Shown: positions 19,071 to 27,985, numbered from the stretch's first letter. The stretch: 64,000 nt of DNA from UBA6182 sp964479585 (GCA_964479585.1 CAYZMP010000004.1:7481-71480); one strand, 5' to 3'. The notes: generated by a model from the letters alone, not told the origin. Translations and numbers: made by a program.

Positions 19071-20093
19071 TCATTTCTTCTTTTTTAAACCATAAGGTGC
19101 GGTTGTTTGGCGAACAATAAGTTCTACCTCTAACTGATCATAATCAACCGGAACTTGTTCATTTTGTAATTTATTCACCAACTCTTGAACCGCAAACCAA
19201 CCCAACTCATATTTTGATTGACGAATCGTTGTAAGTGGTGGATTACTAAACTCAGATAAATAAACATCATCATACCCAACAATACTCACATCATTAGGTA
19301 TCTGATACCCTAACATCGACATTGCTTTCATCACACCGTAAGCAATAATATCATTACCACAAACTACTGCACTACATTCACTGGCTTTGTAGTTTTTTAA
19401 CATATGTTGATAAGCCAATTCAGTATTAAACTGTGGTAAGAAATGCACATACTTTTCATTTACATGTATGTTTGCATTTTGTAGTGCATAACGATAACCG
19501 TTGTATCGACGTAATGAGTAAGGTAGGTCTTTAGGACCAGAAATAAAATATATGTTTTTATGACCTAACTCTAATAAGTGTTCAGTCGCTAGCTTTGTTC
19601 CTTTTTGATAAGGAATTTGATGCTTATCATAGTCCCAATAAAGAATATGATTGGCAATTGAAGTGGATGGTAAGTGGATTTCAACTTGACGTTGTTTCAA
19701 TCGCTCAAGAATTTGAAGTCCTGCTAGTACAATCCCATCTACTTGCTTTGCTTCTAAAGTACGAATATAAGAAACTTCTTTGTCTCCATTATTATCTGTA
19801 TGACAGATAAGCAATGAATACCCATTAACTCTTGCACAATCTTCAGCACCACGCACTACTTCGGTATAAAATGGATTGCGAATATCTGGCAATAAAAAAC
19901 CAATGGTCCAAGTATGCTGCGTGCGTAAGCTTTGTGCTACTACACTAGGATGATAGTTGTTCTCTAACACAACTTTTCTTACTCGGTTAATGGTTTCTTG
20001 GGAAATGTCTGAATCTTTTCCGTTAATAACTTTAGATACGGTGGTGATAGAAACACCTGCTAGTTGGGCAATATCCTTAATCGTTATGCTCAT
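19071..20093 (-). CDS. LacI-family transcriptional regulator of the nucleoside operon
   Basis: Residues 1-55 are a LacI helix-turn-helix (TIKDIAQLAGVSITTVSKVING) with hinge helix HPSVVAQSLRT; residues 60-335 form a periplasmic-binding-like sensor domain. Length 340 aa. It is first in the operon and its own leader contains a perfect palindrome, so it probably represses itself and ten downstream genes until a nucleoside, base or ribose inducer binds. The inducer cannot be told from sequence. Confidence 0.92.
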   Translation of the reverse strand: MSITIKDIAQLAGVSITTVSKVINGKDSDISQETINRVRKVVLENNYHPSVVAQSLRTQHTWTIGFLLPDIRNPFYTEVVRGAEDCARVNGYSLLICHTDNNGDKEVSYIRTLEAKQVDGIVLAGLQILERLKQRQVEIHLPSTSIANHILYWDYDKHQIPYQKGTKLATEHLLELGHKNIYFISGPKDLPYSLRRYNGYRYALQNANIHVNEKYVHFLPQFNTELAYQHMLKNYKASECSAVVCGNDIIAYGVMKAMSMLGYQIPNDVSIVGYDDVYLSEFSNPPLTTIRQSKYELGWFAVQELVNKLQNEQVPVDYDQLEVELIVRQTTAPYGLKKKK

Positions 20094-20114
20094 ATCCTTA
20101 TTTACTAAATCCTT

Positions 20115-20134
20115 TTACTAAATCGATTTAGTAA
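20115..20134 (-). promoter_or_regulatory. LacI-type operator, perfect 20-bp palindrome
   Basis: TTACTAAATCGATTTAGTAA reads the same on both strands and has the central CG usual for LacI-family sites. It lies 21 bp upstream of the lacI-type start, just downstream of the promoter -10 box. A second half-site (TTTACTAAAT) is at 20101-20110. Confidence 0.8.
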
Positions 20135-20145
20135 CTCCTAACCCG

Positions 20146-20175
20146 ATTATAACAAACATTCATTTTCAAAGTCAA
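20146..20175 (-). promoter_or_regulatory. Promoter of the nucleoside operon with overlapping cre-like site
   Basis: On the minus strand TTGACT (20175-20170) and TATAAT (20151-20146) are 18 bp apart. The sequence AAGCGCTT within 20170-20184 overlaps the -35 box and resembles a cre box for CcpA, though it departs from the consensus at one end. The operator lies directly downstream. Confidence 0.75.
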
Positions 20176-20350
20176 GCGCTTACAAAGAATATGTGAAATC
20201 TTTTTTCACATAGCGTAATCAATCAAATTTTTCACACATTAATCTTGGTATAAAAAGGTAATTGTACGTAGATAGTGTATAATTTTTTTATTAAATGATT
20301 CATTTTCCGTGGTATGATAAAATTATTATTAACTATAACAAGGAGTTTCT

Positions 20351-21625
20351 ATGAAAAAATACTTTGATTCTACACTAAACATGATGGATTCGATGATAAA
20401 GTGGGAGAAAAGATTATTTGACTCACCAGAACTTGGTTTTAAAGAAGTTCAAACAAGAAAAATCATCGAATCTTTTTTGTCAGAACATAAAATTTCCATA
20501 ACAAATGACTATGGTATTAACGGCTTTTCCGTAAGTATTGGACAAGGAAAACCACACATAGGTTTGATTGCTGAGTTAGATGCATTACCAATCCCTTCTC
20601 ATTTTAATGCTAGCCAAGTTGATGGTGCCGCACATGGTTGTGGACATCATCTACAAACAACCATGATGATGCACATCATGGCTATCTTAAAACAACAGCA
20701 AGATCAATTAAACGGCAAAGTAACATGTTTTTTTGTAGCAGCAGAAGAGTACGTTGATTTAGATTATCGTAAACAGCTTCAAAAGGAAAACAAAATACAA
20801 CTACTTTCTGGTAAACAAAACTTGCTATTACAACAAGCATTTTCGGATGTTGATGTTCTTTTATCAACTCATACTATGGGAGAAGTTAAAACTCCTTCAA
20901 TGGAGGTCAATGCTTCATTAAGTGGCTTCATTTATAAAAAACTCATCTTTCATGGAAAAAGCAGTCATGCGGCTGTTAATCCTGATCAAGGAGTAAATGC
21001 TCTAAATGCTTTAGTGTTAACTCAAAATGGGATTGCACTACTTAGAGAAACATTTAAAGAGTCTGATCAAATACGAGTCCATTTAATTACAACTCTTGGT
21101 GGTCAAAGTGTTAATGCTGTTCCTGAAAAAGCTATCTTAGAGGGTTATGTTCGTGCTGTAAAAACAGATATATTATTAGAGGTGAGCGATAACATTGATC
21201 ATCTTGCTTATCACATGGCTTTAGCAATCAAAGCTAGCGTTACTGTAGAAAACTCTGTTGGTTATATACCATTTAAACAACATAGACCTCTTAATGATGT
21301 GCTTCTACCATATATTAAAGAAGTAGTGAAACAAGAAAACATTGTAGATCATCAAAAATCTTTTGCTGCTGGTGATGTAGGAGATTGTTCATTGTTTTAT
21401 CCCACCATTCAACTAGGTTTTTCAGGCTGTATTGGTAGAGTTCATGGCAATGACTTTAAAATGAAAAACGCTTATGAAGCTCTTTTTAATCCAACGTATG
21501 TAATGCTATGTGGTATTGATGAATTACTAAATAATCCTTTATCGTTAGAAAAAGTCACTTCTAGTTTTTCACCGTCAATGACTTTAAATGATTATAGAAA
21601 ACTTCATAACATTAAAATCATTTGA
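20351..21625 (+). CDS. M20-family amidohydrolase/peptidase
   Basis: A 424-aa M20D-type metallohydrolase, related to aminobenzoyl-glutamate and hippurate hydrolases. Visible metal-site motifs are AELDALP (near 77), AHGCGHH (near 96, in place of the commoner HACGHD), AAEEY with the catalytic Glu pair, and THTMGE. A lid/dimerisation domain lies near 190-300 (HGKSSHAAV). These enzymes remove an N-acyl group or split an amide in the cytoplasm. It is divergent from the lacI-type operon and stands alone, so the substrate is unknown. AAGGAG lies before the ATG. Confidence 0.85.
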   Translation: MKKYFDSTLNMMDSMIKWEKRLFDSPELGFKEVQTRKIIESFLSEHKISITNDYGINGFSVSIGQGKPHIGLIAELDALPIPSHFNASQVDGAAHGCGHHLQTTMMMHIMAILKQQQDQLNGKVTCFFVAAEEYVDLDYRKQLQKENKIQLLSGKQNLLLQQAFSDVDVLLSTHTMGEVKTPSMEVNASLSGFIYKKLIFHGKSSHAAVNPDQGVNALNALVLTQNGIALLRETFKESDQIRVHLITTLGGQSVNAVPEKAILEGYVRAVKTDILLEVSDNIDHLAYHMALAIKASVTVENSVGYIPFKQHRPLNDVLLPYIKEVVKQENIVDHQKSFAAGDVGDCSLFYPTIQLGFSGCIGRVHGNDFKMKNAYEALFNPTYVMLCGIDELLNNPLSLEKVTSSFSPSMTLNDYRKLHNIKII

Positions 21626-21979
21626 AATTTCATGATTTTATACTTTCATTTACTTTTTTTAATGTTGTATTTTCACAACAATCATTCACATATTTTAAAT
21701 TATTAAACATGCATTTTGATATACAATCAGAAAACATTAAAAAGGTGAGTTTTCATTGATTGATGACTAACTAATAGCACTGATAGTGTTCAATCTGTTA
21801 ACTATCATTGCTTATCTGTATCTTGTTTTCTCTTACTAGTTTCATAAGAAAACCCCATAAATTCTAGCCCGAATCATGGGGTTTAGCTCAACTTTAAAAG
21901 ATTGAATCATTTCTTACTTATCATATGCAGTTTGTTTGAGTAAGTTATTTGGATACCGTTTATTTTCACTACTTTAACA
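21626..21979. other. Gene-free gap with terminator and possible short transcript
   Basis: No credible reading frame. A promoter-like TACAAT at 21722-21727, a ribosome-site-like AAAAAGGTGAG at 21739-21749 followed by no usable start, and a short inverted repeat GATAGT / ACTATC (about 21782-21806) occur together. These may be debris of a lost gene or a small transcript. Confidence 0.35.
21849..21884 (-). terminator. Terminator downstream of manA
   Basis: On the minus strand a stem AAACCCCAT / ATGGGGTTT with a 17-nt loop is followed by TTTTCTT. It lies about 95 bp after the manA stop. Confidence 0.65.
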
Positions 21980-22957
21980 TTAATAATCTTTGTCTGAGTT
22001 AACCACACTTACCGTAATAAGTTTAGCATTTCCCTTTATAGTGATAGGGTGAATGCCTGCTCCAATAAAAAAACTATCCCCTTTTATTCCCTTAACACTG
22101 TAATCATTATAAGAGATCGATACATCCCCATCAATGACTACCACTACCAAAAAGGAGTGTAGTGAGTGTTCAATAGTGCAACGATTGTTAATGTCGTATT
22201 GCTTTGTTATGAAGTATTTATTCGATACTAACGTCTTGAAACGACAATCATCGGTAATACTCTCATCATATCCATTTTGTAACACAGATGGATATGGGTC
22301 TAAGTTTGATACGTACACCCCTTTGTCGATGTGTAGTTCCCTTGTGCTTCCATTATTATCTTTGCGATTATAATCGTACAAACGATACGTAACATTTGAA
22401 CTTTGTTGGATTTCACAAATAGTAATCCCTGCACCTATAGCATGAATTGTACCTGCTGGGATATAGACAACATCACCTTGTTTTACAGGTACATAGTTTA
22501 GATGTTGTTCTAATGTGTTATCCCTAATGGATTGTTCAAGTTGCTCAGCTGTTATGACTTTGTTTAAACCAACAACTAGTTGAGCATTCTCTATTGCATC
22601 TAAAATAACCCACATTTCGTTTTTACCGTTGTCATTTTCATGTTTTTGAGCATAAGCATCATCGGGATGCACTTGAACAGACAATGGTTGGTTTGAATCG
22701 ATAAGTTTAACTAAGACTGGTAATTGTGCATATTCTTGATTGTTGCTCCCTAAACTCATTGGATTATTTTCAATGTACTCTTTTAAAGTTGCTTCATTAA
22801 TGTCTGTATTTTCAATAAATGAAGGGCCATCTTTATGTGTTGAGACAACCCAACTCTCAGCCATTATATCGCTATCACTATGTTGGTTGTACTCATCCAT
22901 TAGTTTTGTACCACCCCAAAGATAATCTTTGTGTGACCCTCTCAGTTTTAATATCAT
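21980..22957 (-). CDS. manA: Mannose-6-phosphate isomerase, class I (Firmicutes type)
   Basis: Interconverts mannose 6-phosphate and fructose 6-phosphate. The zinc-site motifs are QVHPDD (near 96), EMWVILDA (near 112) and GTIHAIGAG (near 171), with the IQQSSNVTYRLYDYNR segment that marks the short cupin-type ManA; 325 aa is the usual length. It lies downstream of the alpha-mannosidase and PTS genes and would channel released mannose 6-phosphate into glycolysis. AAGGTGAG lies before the ATG. Confidence 0.95.
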   Translation of the reverse strand: MILKLRGSHKDYLWGGTKLMDEYNQHSDSDIMAESWVVSTHKDGPSFIENTDINEATLKEYIENNPMSLGSNNQEYAQLPVLVKLIDSNQPLSVQVHPDDAYAQKHENDNGKNEMWVILDAIENAQLVVGLNKVITAEQLEQSIRDNTLEQHLNYVPVKQGDVVYIPAGTIHAIGAGITICEIQQSSNVTYRLYDYNRKDNNGSTRELHIDKGVYVSNLDPYPSVLQNGYDESITDDCRFKTLVSNKYFITKQYDINNRCTIEHSLHSFLVVVVIDGDVSISYNDYSVKGIKGDSFFIGAGIHPITIKGNAKLITVSVVNSDKDY

Positions 22958-23002
22958 ATACTCACCTTGTTTCCTTTAATTCAAATAAACAGTTCCTTTT
23001 AC

Positions 23003-23180
23003 ATTGACTTTTGATGATCAATTTCAAATTGTTGGATGTCTTTTTCTACGGTTTCATCGTACACTAATTGTTTATAAATATCCAATGAAATTGTCAATAA
23101 GTGTGCACCTGCTTAGTAAGCTTCTTCAACTTAAGCAGCACTTTAAAAATTAGTTGCTATAATTCTACTAAAATGATTAT
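23003..23180 (-). pseudogene. Remnant of the C-terminal end of an Fsa/TalC aldolase gene
   Basis: This stretch matches the 3' end of the intact aldolase gene at 28911-29573. The first about 61 bp are identical (pair 23003 with 28918), then similarity decays and is lost near 23180. In the aldolase frame CAA has become TAA (Gln to stop) and TTA has become TAA (Leu to stop) in the region matching VEEAYLAGAH. About 59 codons survive. The rest of the gap between the mannosidase and manA genes (22958-23278) shows nothing else. Confidence 0.88.
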
Positions 23181-23278
23181 CTAGAACAATATTTTACGTT
23201 TTGATACCCTTTGTTTTAAACCTTCATATTTAATCATTCACATTAGTTTTTTTCACATCAAAATAATCCGTTCTCTTA

Positions 23279-25942
23279 TTACCTTCTTTTAAACTTAAGA
23301 TTACAAATTTCATTTGGTTTAAGTTCCACTAATGAAATTTTACCTGTTTTATGTAGTTCACCAGAACCTTCATACTCTTCACCAATGTAATTGTAAGCAA
23401 ACTCCTCTTTAACTCGATCAATGCATTTTTCATTAATCATGTTCACTTCACAAACATAATCATACAAAATACTATTGTATTCTAAGCTTACTTTATTAAG
23501 TTGCTGATCAGACATGTTTTTGATTCTCCAAATGATATCATCATCATAAGGATTTTTCACAAGTGCACTTGTAGCAACATAATTATTCATTGATTTAAAG
23601 AATGTAGTATGATCAGAAAGATAACCATTTTTTTTGTTTTTATGGCGATAGAATGATCTTAAGGGATTTTGATACTCTTCAACAGATTTATGGATGTCAC
23701 CTTGATTATTGCTTAGTAAAATTCTAAACTCAAAATCATGTTTGCCTAAAAGCAATGCATCTGGGGTGAATATTTTACCACCTGATCTTCTCCCAGGTCT
23801 ATGTTTTAAGTTTTCTTTACCCATATAATCCGTTGTTGTTAGTAGATGTACTTTTAAGTCCTTTTTATTGTCGATTTCATAACTTAACACACCTTTGTTT
23901 AGAAGTGCAAACTCACCATCTTTGTCATAAACATATCGTTGAGTTGAGTACGTTGGATAATAATGCTCTTTCCAACCCTTATCTAATGTATTGTTAACTA
24001 TTGCTTCATTATCTGTCAATAAGTCTCCAAAACTACCTTCTCTGTAATGATTTTCTTGACTAAAGTTTGGAATCACTAGCGAAACTCTGTGGTTTTCAGC
24101 AGTATTCTTTATGTTTACTTTCAAGTCAATAAAATCATCTTCAGCGTTTATAGTAAAAATCATTTCTATCGGTAAAGATACCTTTTGCGCTGATCGACTA
24201 ACATTATCTGTTGTTTTGTTTACTAATAAGTTTTTCTTGATACTTAAACTAGCTTCATATTTGTTTATAAAATAAACATTCACTTCAGATTCAAAATCAC
24301 AACTTGATATTACCTCATCATTTTTTGGAGGTGAAAAATCATAACTATCACCTGCATTTCCTTGATCTAAAATAGAGATAATATTATTGAATGATTTTTT
24401 TGTTTTTTTACAGTAAATATTTACTGTTCCATCTTTGTTTGTTGTTATCTCAATAAATTTGTTAGCAATTGAACTTTCCGTTATTTCAATGCTGTTTAAA
24501 TCTGCTTGAGCCAAACTTTCTTTATCTTCCTCAATATAATAAGTATTAAAACCCAAACCTTCCACAGATGCTCTAAACTTTATTTTTGTACGTTTTACAA
24601 TATCACTTGGATTTTCCTTTAACCAAAGTCTGTAATCTTTTAAATCGATCTCAGTTTCACTTAAAACAGCGAAATCAACATCTCTTCCATCGTGTGTTGA
24701 TACTCTAAACCCCGAATAGACATCGACATCCGCTTCAACGAAACCTTCTTGTTTTAAACTGTTTGAATTAAAGACAAGAATTGGTCTTTTATTGTCTTTT
24801 AGATCAAATTGAATTTTGTCAATCAAGTTATTTGTTCTAGCTTGATAAAGTGAGTGATAAATGTCATCAACTTCATCTATTCTAGTAAACATATCCTTGT
24901 GAGCTTTGTCAGTACAAACATTGCAAATCGAATCATGAGCATGGCTTTCTACGACTCTTTTCCAACAATAGTAAATCAAATCTTCCTCATATCGATCATT
25001 TAGTGTATATCCCATAGCACTGATTGGTTCAAGTATTTTTTCAAGTTTTGTTTGTATATCATAATTTCTTTGTTTGAAATCCGTTCTAGATCCTGCAATC
25101 GAAATATGAACTCTTTGCTTTTGACCAAATCTGAATTCACCTTTAAATCGAGAATATTTATCTCTTTTTTCGCTCACCAAACTGATGTAATCACTAAGTT
25201 TTGCTTGTTTGACAATAATGTCACTGTACTCATCATTAAGTCTATTGATTAACTCTGGTATAAATTTCTTTACCGTTGATTGATCTGAACCAGCTAAGAC
25301 TAAAATATTGTTTTCGAAGGACGATTCCCCTAGTATATCAATATTTGATTCAATGGTTTTCTTTGATATTTCTAAATCTTGTGAAAGCAAATACCCATTG
25401 TTGTACCCATTCCAAAGAACTGAACACACTACTTCACTTTGAGAACTTCCTTCCCAAATAAACTCATTATCTTTTATAATGGCATTATCAAAGCCACGCA
25501 TCGCTACTACTGTGTAAATACCAAATTTATTTAAGATTTGCGGCATAAATACTGATTGTCCAAAGGAATCAGGAAGGTATCCAATGTTCATCTTATTTCC
25601 ATACTCTTTACTCATCAAATCACCAATGAGCAAGTTTCGCAACAAAGATTCTCCACTTGGTAAAAATTCATCTGGTTGTACATACCATGGGCCAATGATA
25701 ATTCTCTCAGTTTCGATTAGTTTTTTTAGTCTTGTCTTCATGTTTGGTTTAATGTTCAAATAATCATCGATTAACGAAGTTTGCCCATCTAACATAAACG
25801 TTTCAAAATTATCATCTTCTTCTAAAGTATGAATTAAATCATCCATGAATTTTATAAGACGTGTTCTATACTCATTAAATGTCTTTTGCCATTCTCTATC
25901 CCAATGCGTATGACTTACGACATGTACTATTGTTCTTTTCAT
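23279..25942 (-). CDS. GH38 alpha-mannosidase (mannosylglycerate hydrolase type)
   Basis: An 887-aa glycoside hydrolase of family 38. The N-terminal zinc motif HTHWDREW (His11, Asp15) and the nucleophile motif GYLPDSFGQ (Asp125) are intact; the C-terminal half forms the beta-rich mannosidase domains. Lying behind a fructose-type PTS, it resembles MngB, which splits 2-O-(6-phospho-mannosyl)-D-glycerate after PTS uptake, giving mannose 6-phosphate for ManA. Other phospho-mannosides are possible. The start at 25942 has AAGGA at good spacing; an ATG three codons upstream overlaps that ribosome site and is unlikely. Confidence 0.9.
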   Translation of the reverse strand: MKRTIVHVVSHTHWDREWQKTFNEYRTRLIKFMDDLIHTLEEDDNFETFMLDGQTSLIDDYLNIKPNMKTRLKKLIETERIIIGPWYVQPDEFLPSGESLLRNLLIGDLMSKEYGNKMNIGYLPDSFGQSVFMPQILNKFGIYTVVAMRGFDNAIIKDNEFIWEGSSQSEVVCSVLWNGYNNGYLLSQDLEISKKTIESNIDILGESSFENNILVLAGSDQSTVKKFIPELINRLNDEYSDIIVKQAKLSDYISLVSEKRDKYSRFKGEFRFGQKQRVHISIAGSRTDFKQRNYDIQTKLEKILEPISAMGYTLNDRYEEDLIYYCWKRVVESHAHDSICNVCTDKAHKDMFTRIDEVDDIYHSLYQARTNNLIDKIQFDLKDNKRPILVFNSNSLKQEGFVEADVDVYSGFRVSTHDGRDVDFAVLSETEIDLKDYRLWLKENPSDIVKRTKIKFRASVEGLGFNTYYIEEDKESLAQADLNSIEITESSIANKFIEITTNKDGTVNIYCKKTKKSFNNIISILDQGNAGDSYDFSPPKNDEVISSCDFESEVNVYFINKYEASLSIKKNLLVNKTTDNVSRSAQKVSLPIEMIFTINAEDDFIDLKVNIKNTAENHRVSLVIPNFSQENHYREGSFGDLLTDNEAIVNNTLDKGWKEHYYPTYSTQRYVYDKDGEFALLNKGVLSYEIDNKKDLKVHLLTTTDYMGKENLKHRPGRRSGGKIFTPDALLLGKHDFEFRILLSNNQGDIHKSVEEYQNPLRSFYRHKNKKNGYLSDHTTFFKSMNNYVATSALVKNPYDDDIIWRIKNMSDQQLNKVSLEYNSILYDYVCEVNMINEKCIDRVKEEFAYNYIGEEYEGSGELHKTGKISLVELKPNEICNLKFKRR

Positions 25943-25975
25943 ATAACCCATCCTTACATATTTAAACTATGATAG

Positions 25976-25999
25976 AAAAGGAGTCGAATGACTCCTTTT
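25976..25999 (-). other. Intercistronic hairpin between PTS IIC and mannosidase genes
   Basis: Perfect 10-bp stem AAAAGGAGTC / GACTCCTTTT with a 4-nt loop, followed on the minus strand by only a short pyrimidine run. It may partly stop transcription or stabilise the PTS part of the message. Confidence 0.6.
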
Positions 26000-26008
26000 A
26001 AACTTCTT

Positions 26009-27079
26009 TTAAAAATCAATTTCGATTTCAAAATCACTGTTTTCTGCATTGTTTTGATTTTCATCAGTTACTGGTTTTTTCCATATAACTTGAATTATGA
26101 CAGAAATTGCAGTACCAACTAAAATTGCAAGCACAAACATCGGTATGTTGCTAGCCATTGGTAACCCAAACACTCCTGATACTCCAGCTGTAGAGATTCC
26201 AGAACCCATCATAATTGCTCCACCTACAGCTGCACCAATCATGTTTGATGTAATAACTTTGATTGGATCTCTAAACGCATATGGTAATGCAGCTTCAGTT
26301 ATACCAACCGCACCTGATATAATACTTGCTGGTGCCATTTTAATTTCTGATTCCGTATGTTTTTTCTTAGCTATTAACGATGCAATACCCACTGATAATG
26401 CTGGAACCATAATCCCAGGAAATACTGCTGCATTTACAATGAAACCAATTCCACTTGGATCAGCCCAAACTGCAAATACAAATGTAATAGCAATTTTATT
26501 TAATGGTCCGCCCATATCAAACGCACACATGGCACTTAAGATTGCTCCAAGCAAGAATGCATACTCAGGCATTGTCGATAAGGTAATTAAGTTTTGAATA
26601 ATAAAATCGTTTACTACACCTACAGTCATCGCTAATGGATATGCAACAACGAAATAGATAATCCATGATGAAATAACTGGTATAAATAAAGTAGTTTTAA
26701 TCGAATTTAGTACACTTGGTAGACTTATGCTTTTCATCCAATTTACTAAATAACCTGCTAAAACCCCTGCAATGATAGCTCCTAAAAATCCACTAGCGAC
26801 ACTACCTTCTACAATTGGATTAGCAGCTAAATAACCACCTACAAAACCTGGTGCAATACCTGGTTTATCCGCAATCGCAAATGACACATAACCTGCAAAC
26901 ACTGCTGGAATAAATCCCATGACAGTCCAAGCAAAACCATTAAGTGTTGTTACCCAAGCATATTGTACTCCTAAATACTGGTTCAACATACCAGTGACTG
27001 CGATTGTCATACCTGCAACAACGATAAATGGAAGCATGTATGAAACACCAGTCATTAATGCTTTTAAAAATTTCTTCAT
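26009..27079 (-). CDS. PTS system fructose/mannosylglycerate-type IIC membrane component
   Basis: A 356-aa Fru-family EIIC with about 9 to 10 helices. The N-terminal MTGVSYMLPFIVVAG and IADKPGIAPGF (near 69) and the GGPLNKIA segment (near 191) are characteristic. It forms the membrane channel of a PTS whose IIB and IIA are separate proteins encoded just upstream. The neighbouring mannosidase and ManA suggest a mannoside substrate such as mannosylglycerate. Confidence 0.92.
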   Translation of the reverse strand: MKKFLKALMTGVSYMLPFIVVAGMTIAVTGMLNQYLGVQYAWVTTLNGFAWTVMGFIPAVFAGYVSFAIADKPGIAPGFVGGYLAANPIVEGSVASGFLGAIIAGVLAGYLVNWMKSISLPSVLNSIKTTLFIPVISSWIIYFVVAYPLAMTVGVVNDFIIQNLITLSTMPEYAFLLGAILSAMCAFDMGGPLNKIAITFVFAVWADPSGIGFIVNAAVFPGIMVPALSVGIASLIAKKKHTESEIKMAPASIISGAVGITEAALPYAFRDPIKVITSNMIGAAVGGAIMMGSGISTAGVSGVFGLPMASNIPMFVLAILVGTAISVIIQVIWKKPVTDENQNNAENSDFEIEIDF

Positions 27080-27091
27080 AATTTCTCTCTC

Positions 27092-27403
27092 CTATTGGTT
27101 TAATTTTTCTTCAATCTTTTTTATTACTGCGTCTGCTTGTCTAATAGCCGTAGCTATCGGAATTTCTACTTTTTTAATGTTATTAAATCTTTCCCTTTTG
27201 CTAATACCTACTTCAACCGCAAGTATCAAAATGTCTGCATTAAGTACATCTTCTTCAGTAATCTCGTTTTCAATGCCTGCAGCCCCTTGAGTTTCAACTT
27301 TTATGTTATGACCAAGTTTTTTTGCTGAATCTTCAAGAGCTCGCTTTGCCATAAAAGTATGAGCAACTCCTGTAGGACAAGCTGTAATTGCAATAATGTT
27401 CAT
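27092..27403 (-). CDS. PTS system fructose-type IIB component
   Basis: A 103-aa cytosolic EIIB with the phospho-cysteine Cys9 in the TACPTGVAHT motif typical of the fructose family. Start set at 27403 (MNIIAITACPTG), preceded by AAAGGAG; an upstream in-frame start would add seven residues and lacks family support. It takes phosphate from IIA and passes it to the sugar entering through IIC. Confidence 0.92.
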   Translation of the reverse strand: MNIIAITACPTGVAHTFMAKRALEDSAKKLGHNIKVETQGAAGIENEITEEDVLNADILILAVEVGISKRERFNNIKKVEIPIATAIRQADAVIKKIEEKLNQ

Positions 27404-27424
27404 AGTCGCTTTCTCCTTTATCAA

Positions 27425-27886
27425 CTAATCAGTAAACATCTCTTCGATCACATTTCTTAAATTTTCACTGTTTTTTTCATTTTTAATTTTTTCTTGATAT
27501 TCTGGGTCCATTAAGTTATATGACAGTTTTGATAAAATCTTTAGATGATTGTTCGACTCATCATTTGTTGCCACCAAAATAATAAAGATGTATTTTGCTG
27601 GTTTCTCATCCAAAGAATCCCATTCAATGTCATGTTTACATCGAACATAAAACAAGCAAGACTCTTTTAAATTAGCTACTTTACCATGTGGAATGGCTAA
27701 ACCATTTCCAAAACCTGTTGTCCCCAAGATTTCTCTTTCTAGTATTGCTGATTCGATTTCTTTAGGCTTAACTTCATCCATCAAACTCCCAGATATCAAA
27801 AATGATACCTCATGAAAAAAATCACTTTTTGATTTGCTGACATTATCGAAATCTAGAATCGTGAACACGCTTACATCATTAGTCAT
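27425..27886 (-). CDS. PTS system fructose-type IIA component
   Basis: A 153-aa EIIA of the PTS_EIIA_2 family; the phosphorylated His lies in GNGLAIPHGKV (near residue 67). First gene of the IIA-IIB-IIC-mannosidase-(remnant)-manA run. The start ATG at 27886 has no ribosome site next to it; the AAAGGAGAG lies 28 bp upstream beyond a perfect hairpin, and stops in frame exclude a longer protein. Confidence 0.9.
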   Translation of the reverse strand: MTNDVSVFTILDFDNVSKSKSDFFHEVSFLISGSLMDEVKPKEIESAILEREILGTTGFGNGLAIPHGKVANLKESCLFYVRCKHDIEWDSLDEKPAKYIFIILVATNDESNNHLKILSKLSYNLMDPEYQEKIKNEKNSENLRNVIEEMFTD

Positions 27887-27894
27887 AAACCCAC

Positions 27895-27922
27895 AAAAGA
27901 CTTACAGTCTTTTCTCTCCTTT
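27895..27922 (-). promoter_or_regulatory. Ribosome site separated from the IIA start by a hairpin
   Basis: Reading 5' to 3' on the minus strand: AAAGGAGAG (27922-27914), then an 8-bp stem AAAAGACT / AGTCTTTT with a 3-nt loop (27913-27895), then 8 nt and the ATG. Folding the hairpin would bring the ribosome site to a normal distance of about 8 to 10 nt; unfolded, the distance is about 28 nt. Confidence 0.6.
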
Positions 27923-27985
27923 CTGAACTTCACTAAACGAATAGTATCATATATAAACATACATTCCTATAAAGCTCATCTTTTA

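Noticed and set aside
20190..20212. Inverted repeat TATGTGAAA / TTTCACATA resembling a CRP/FNR site
   Set aside because: Arm spacing is wrong for TGTGA-N6-TCACA and Firmicutes-type organisms seldom use such sites for catabolite control; possibly only a chance hairpin.
26097..26597. 166-codon plus-strand frame inside the PTS IIC gene
   Set aside because: Antisense shadow of a well-supported membrane protein; the Pro/Ala/Ile-rich product shows no family features or ribosome site.
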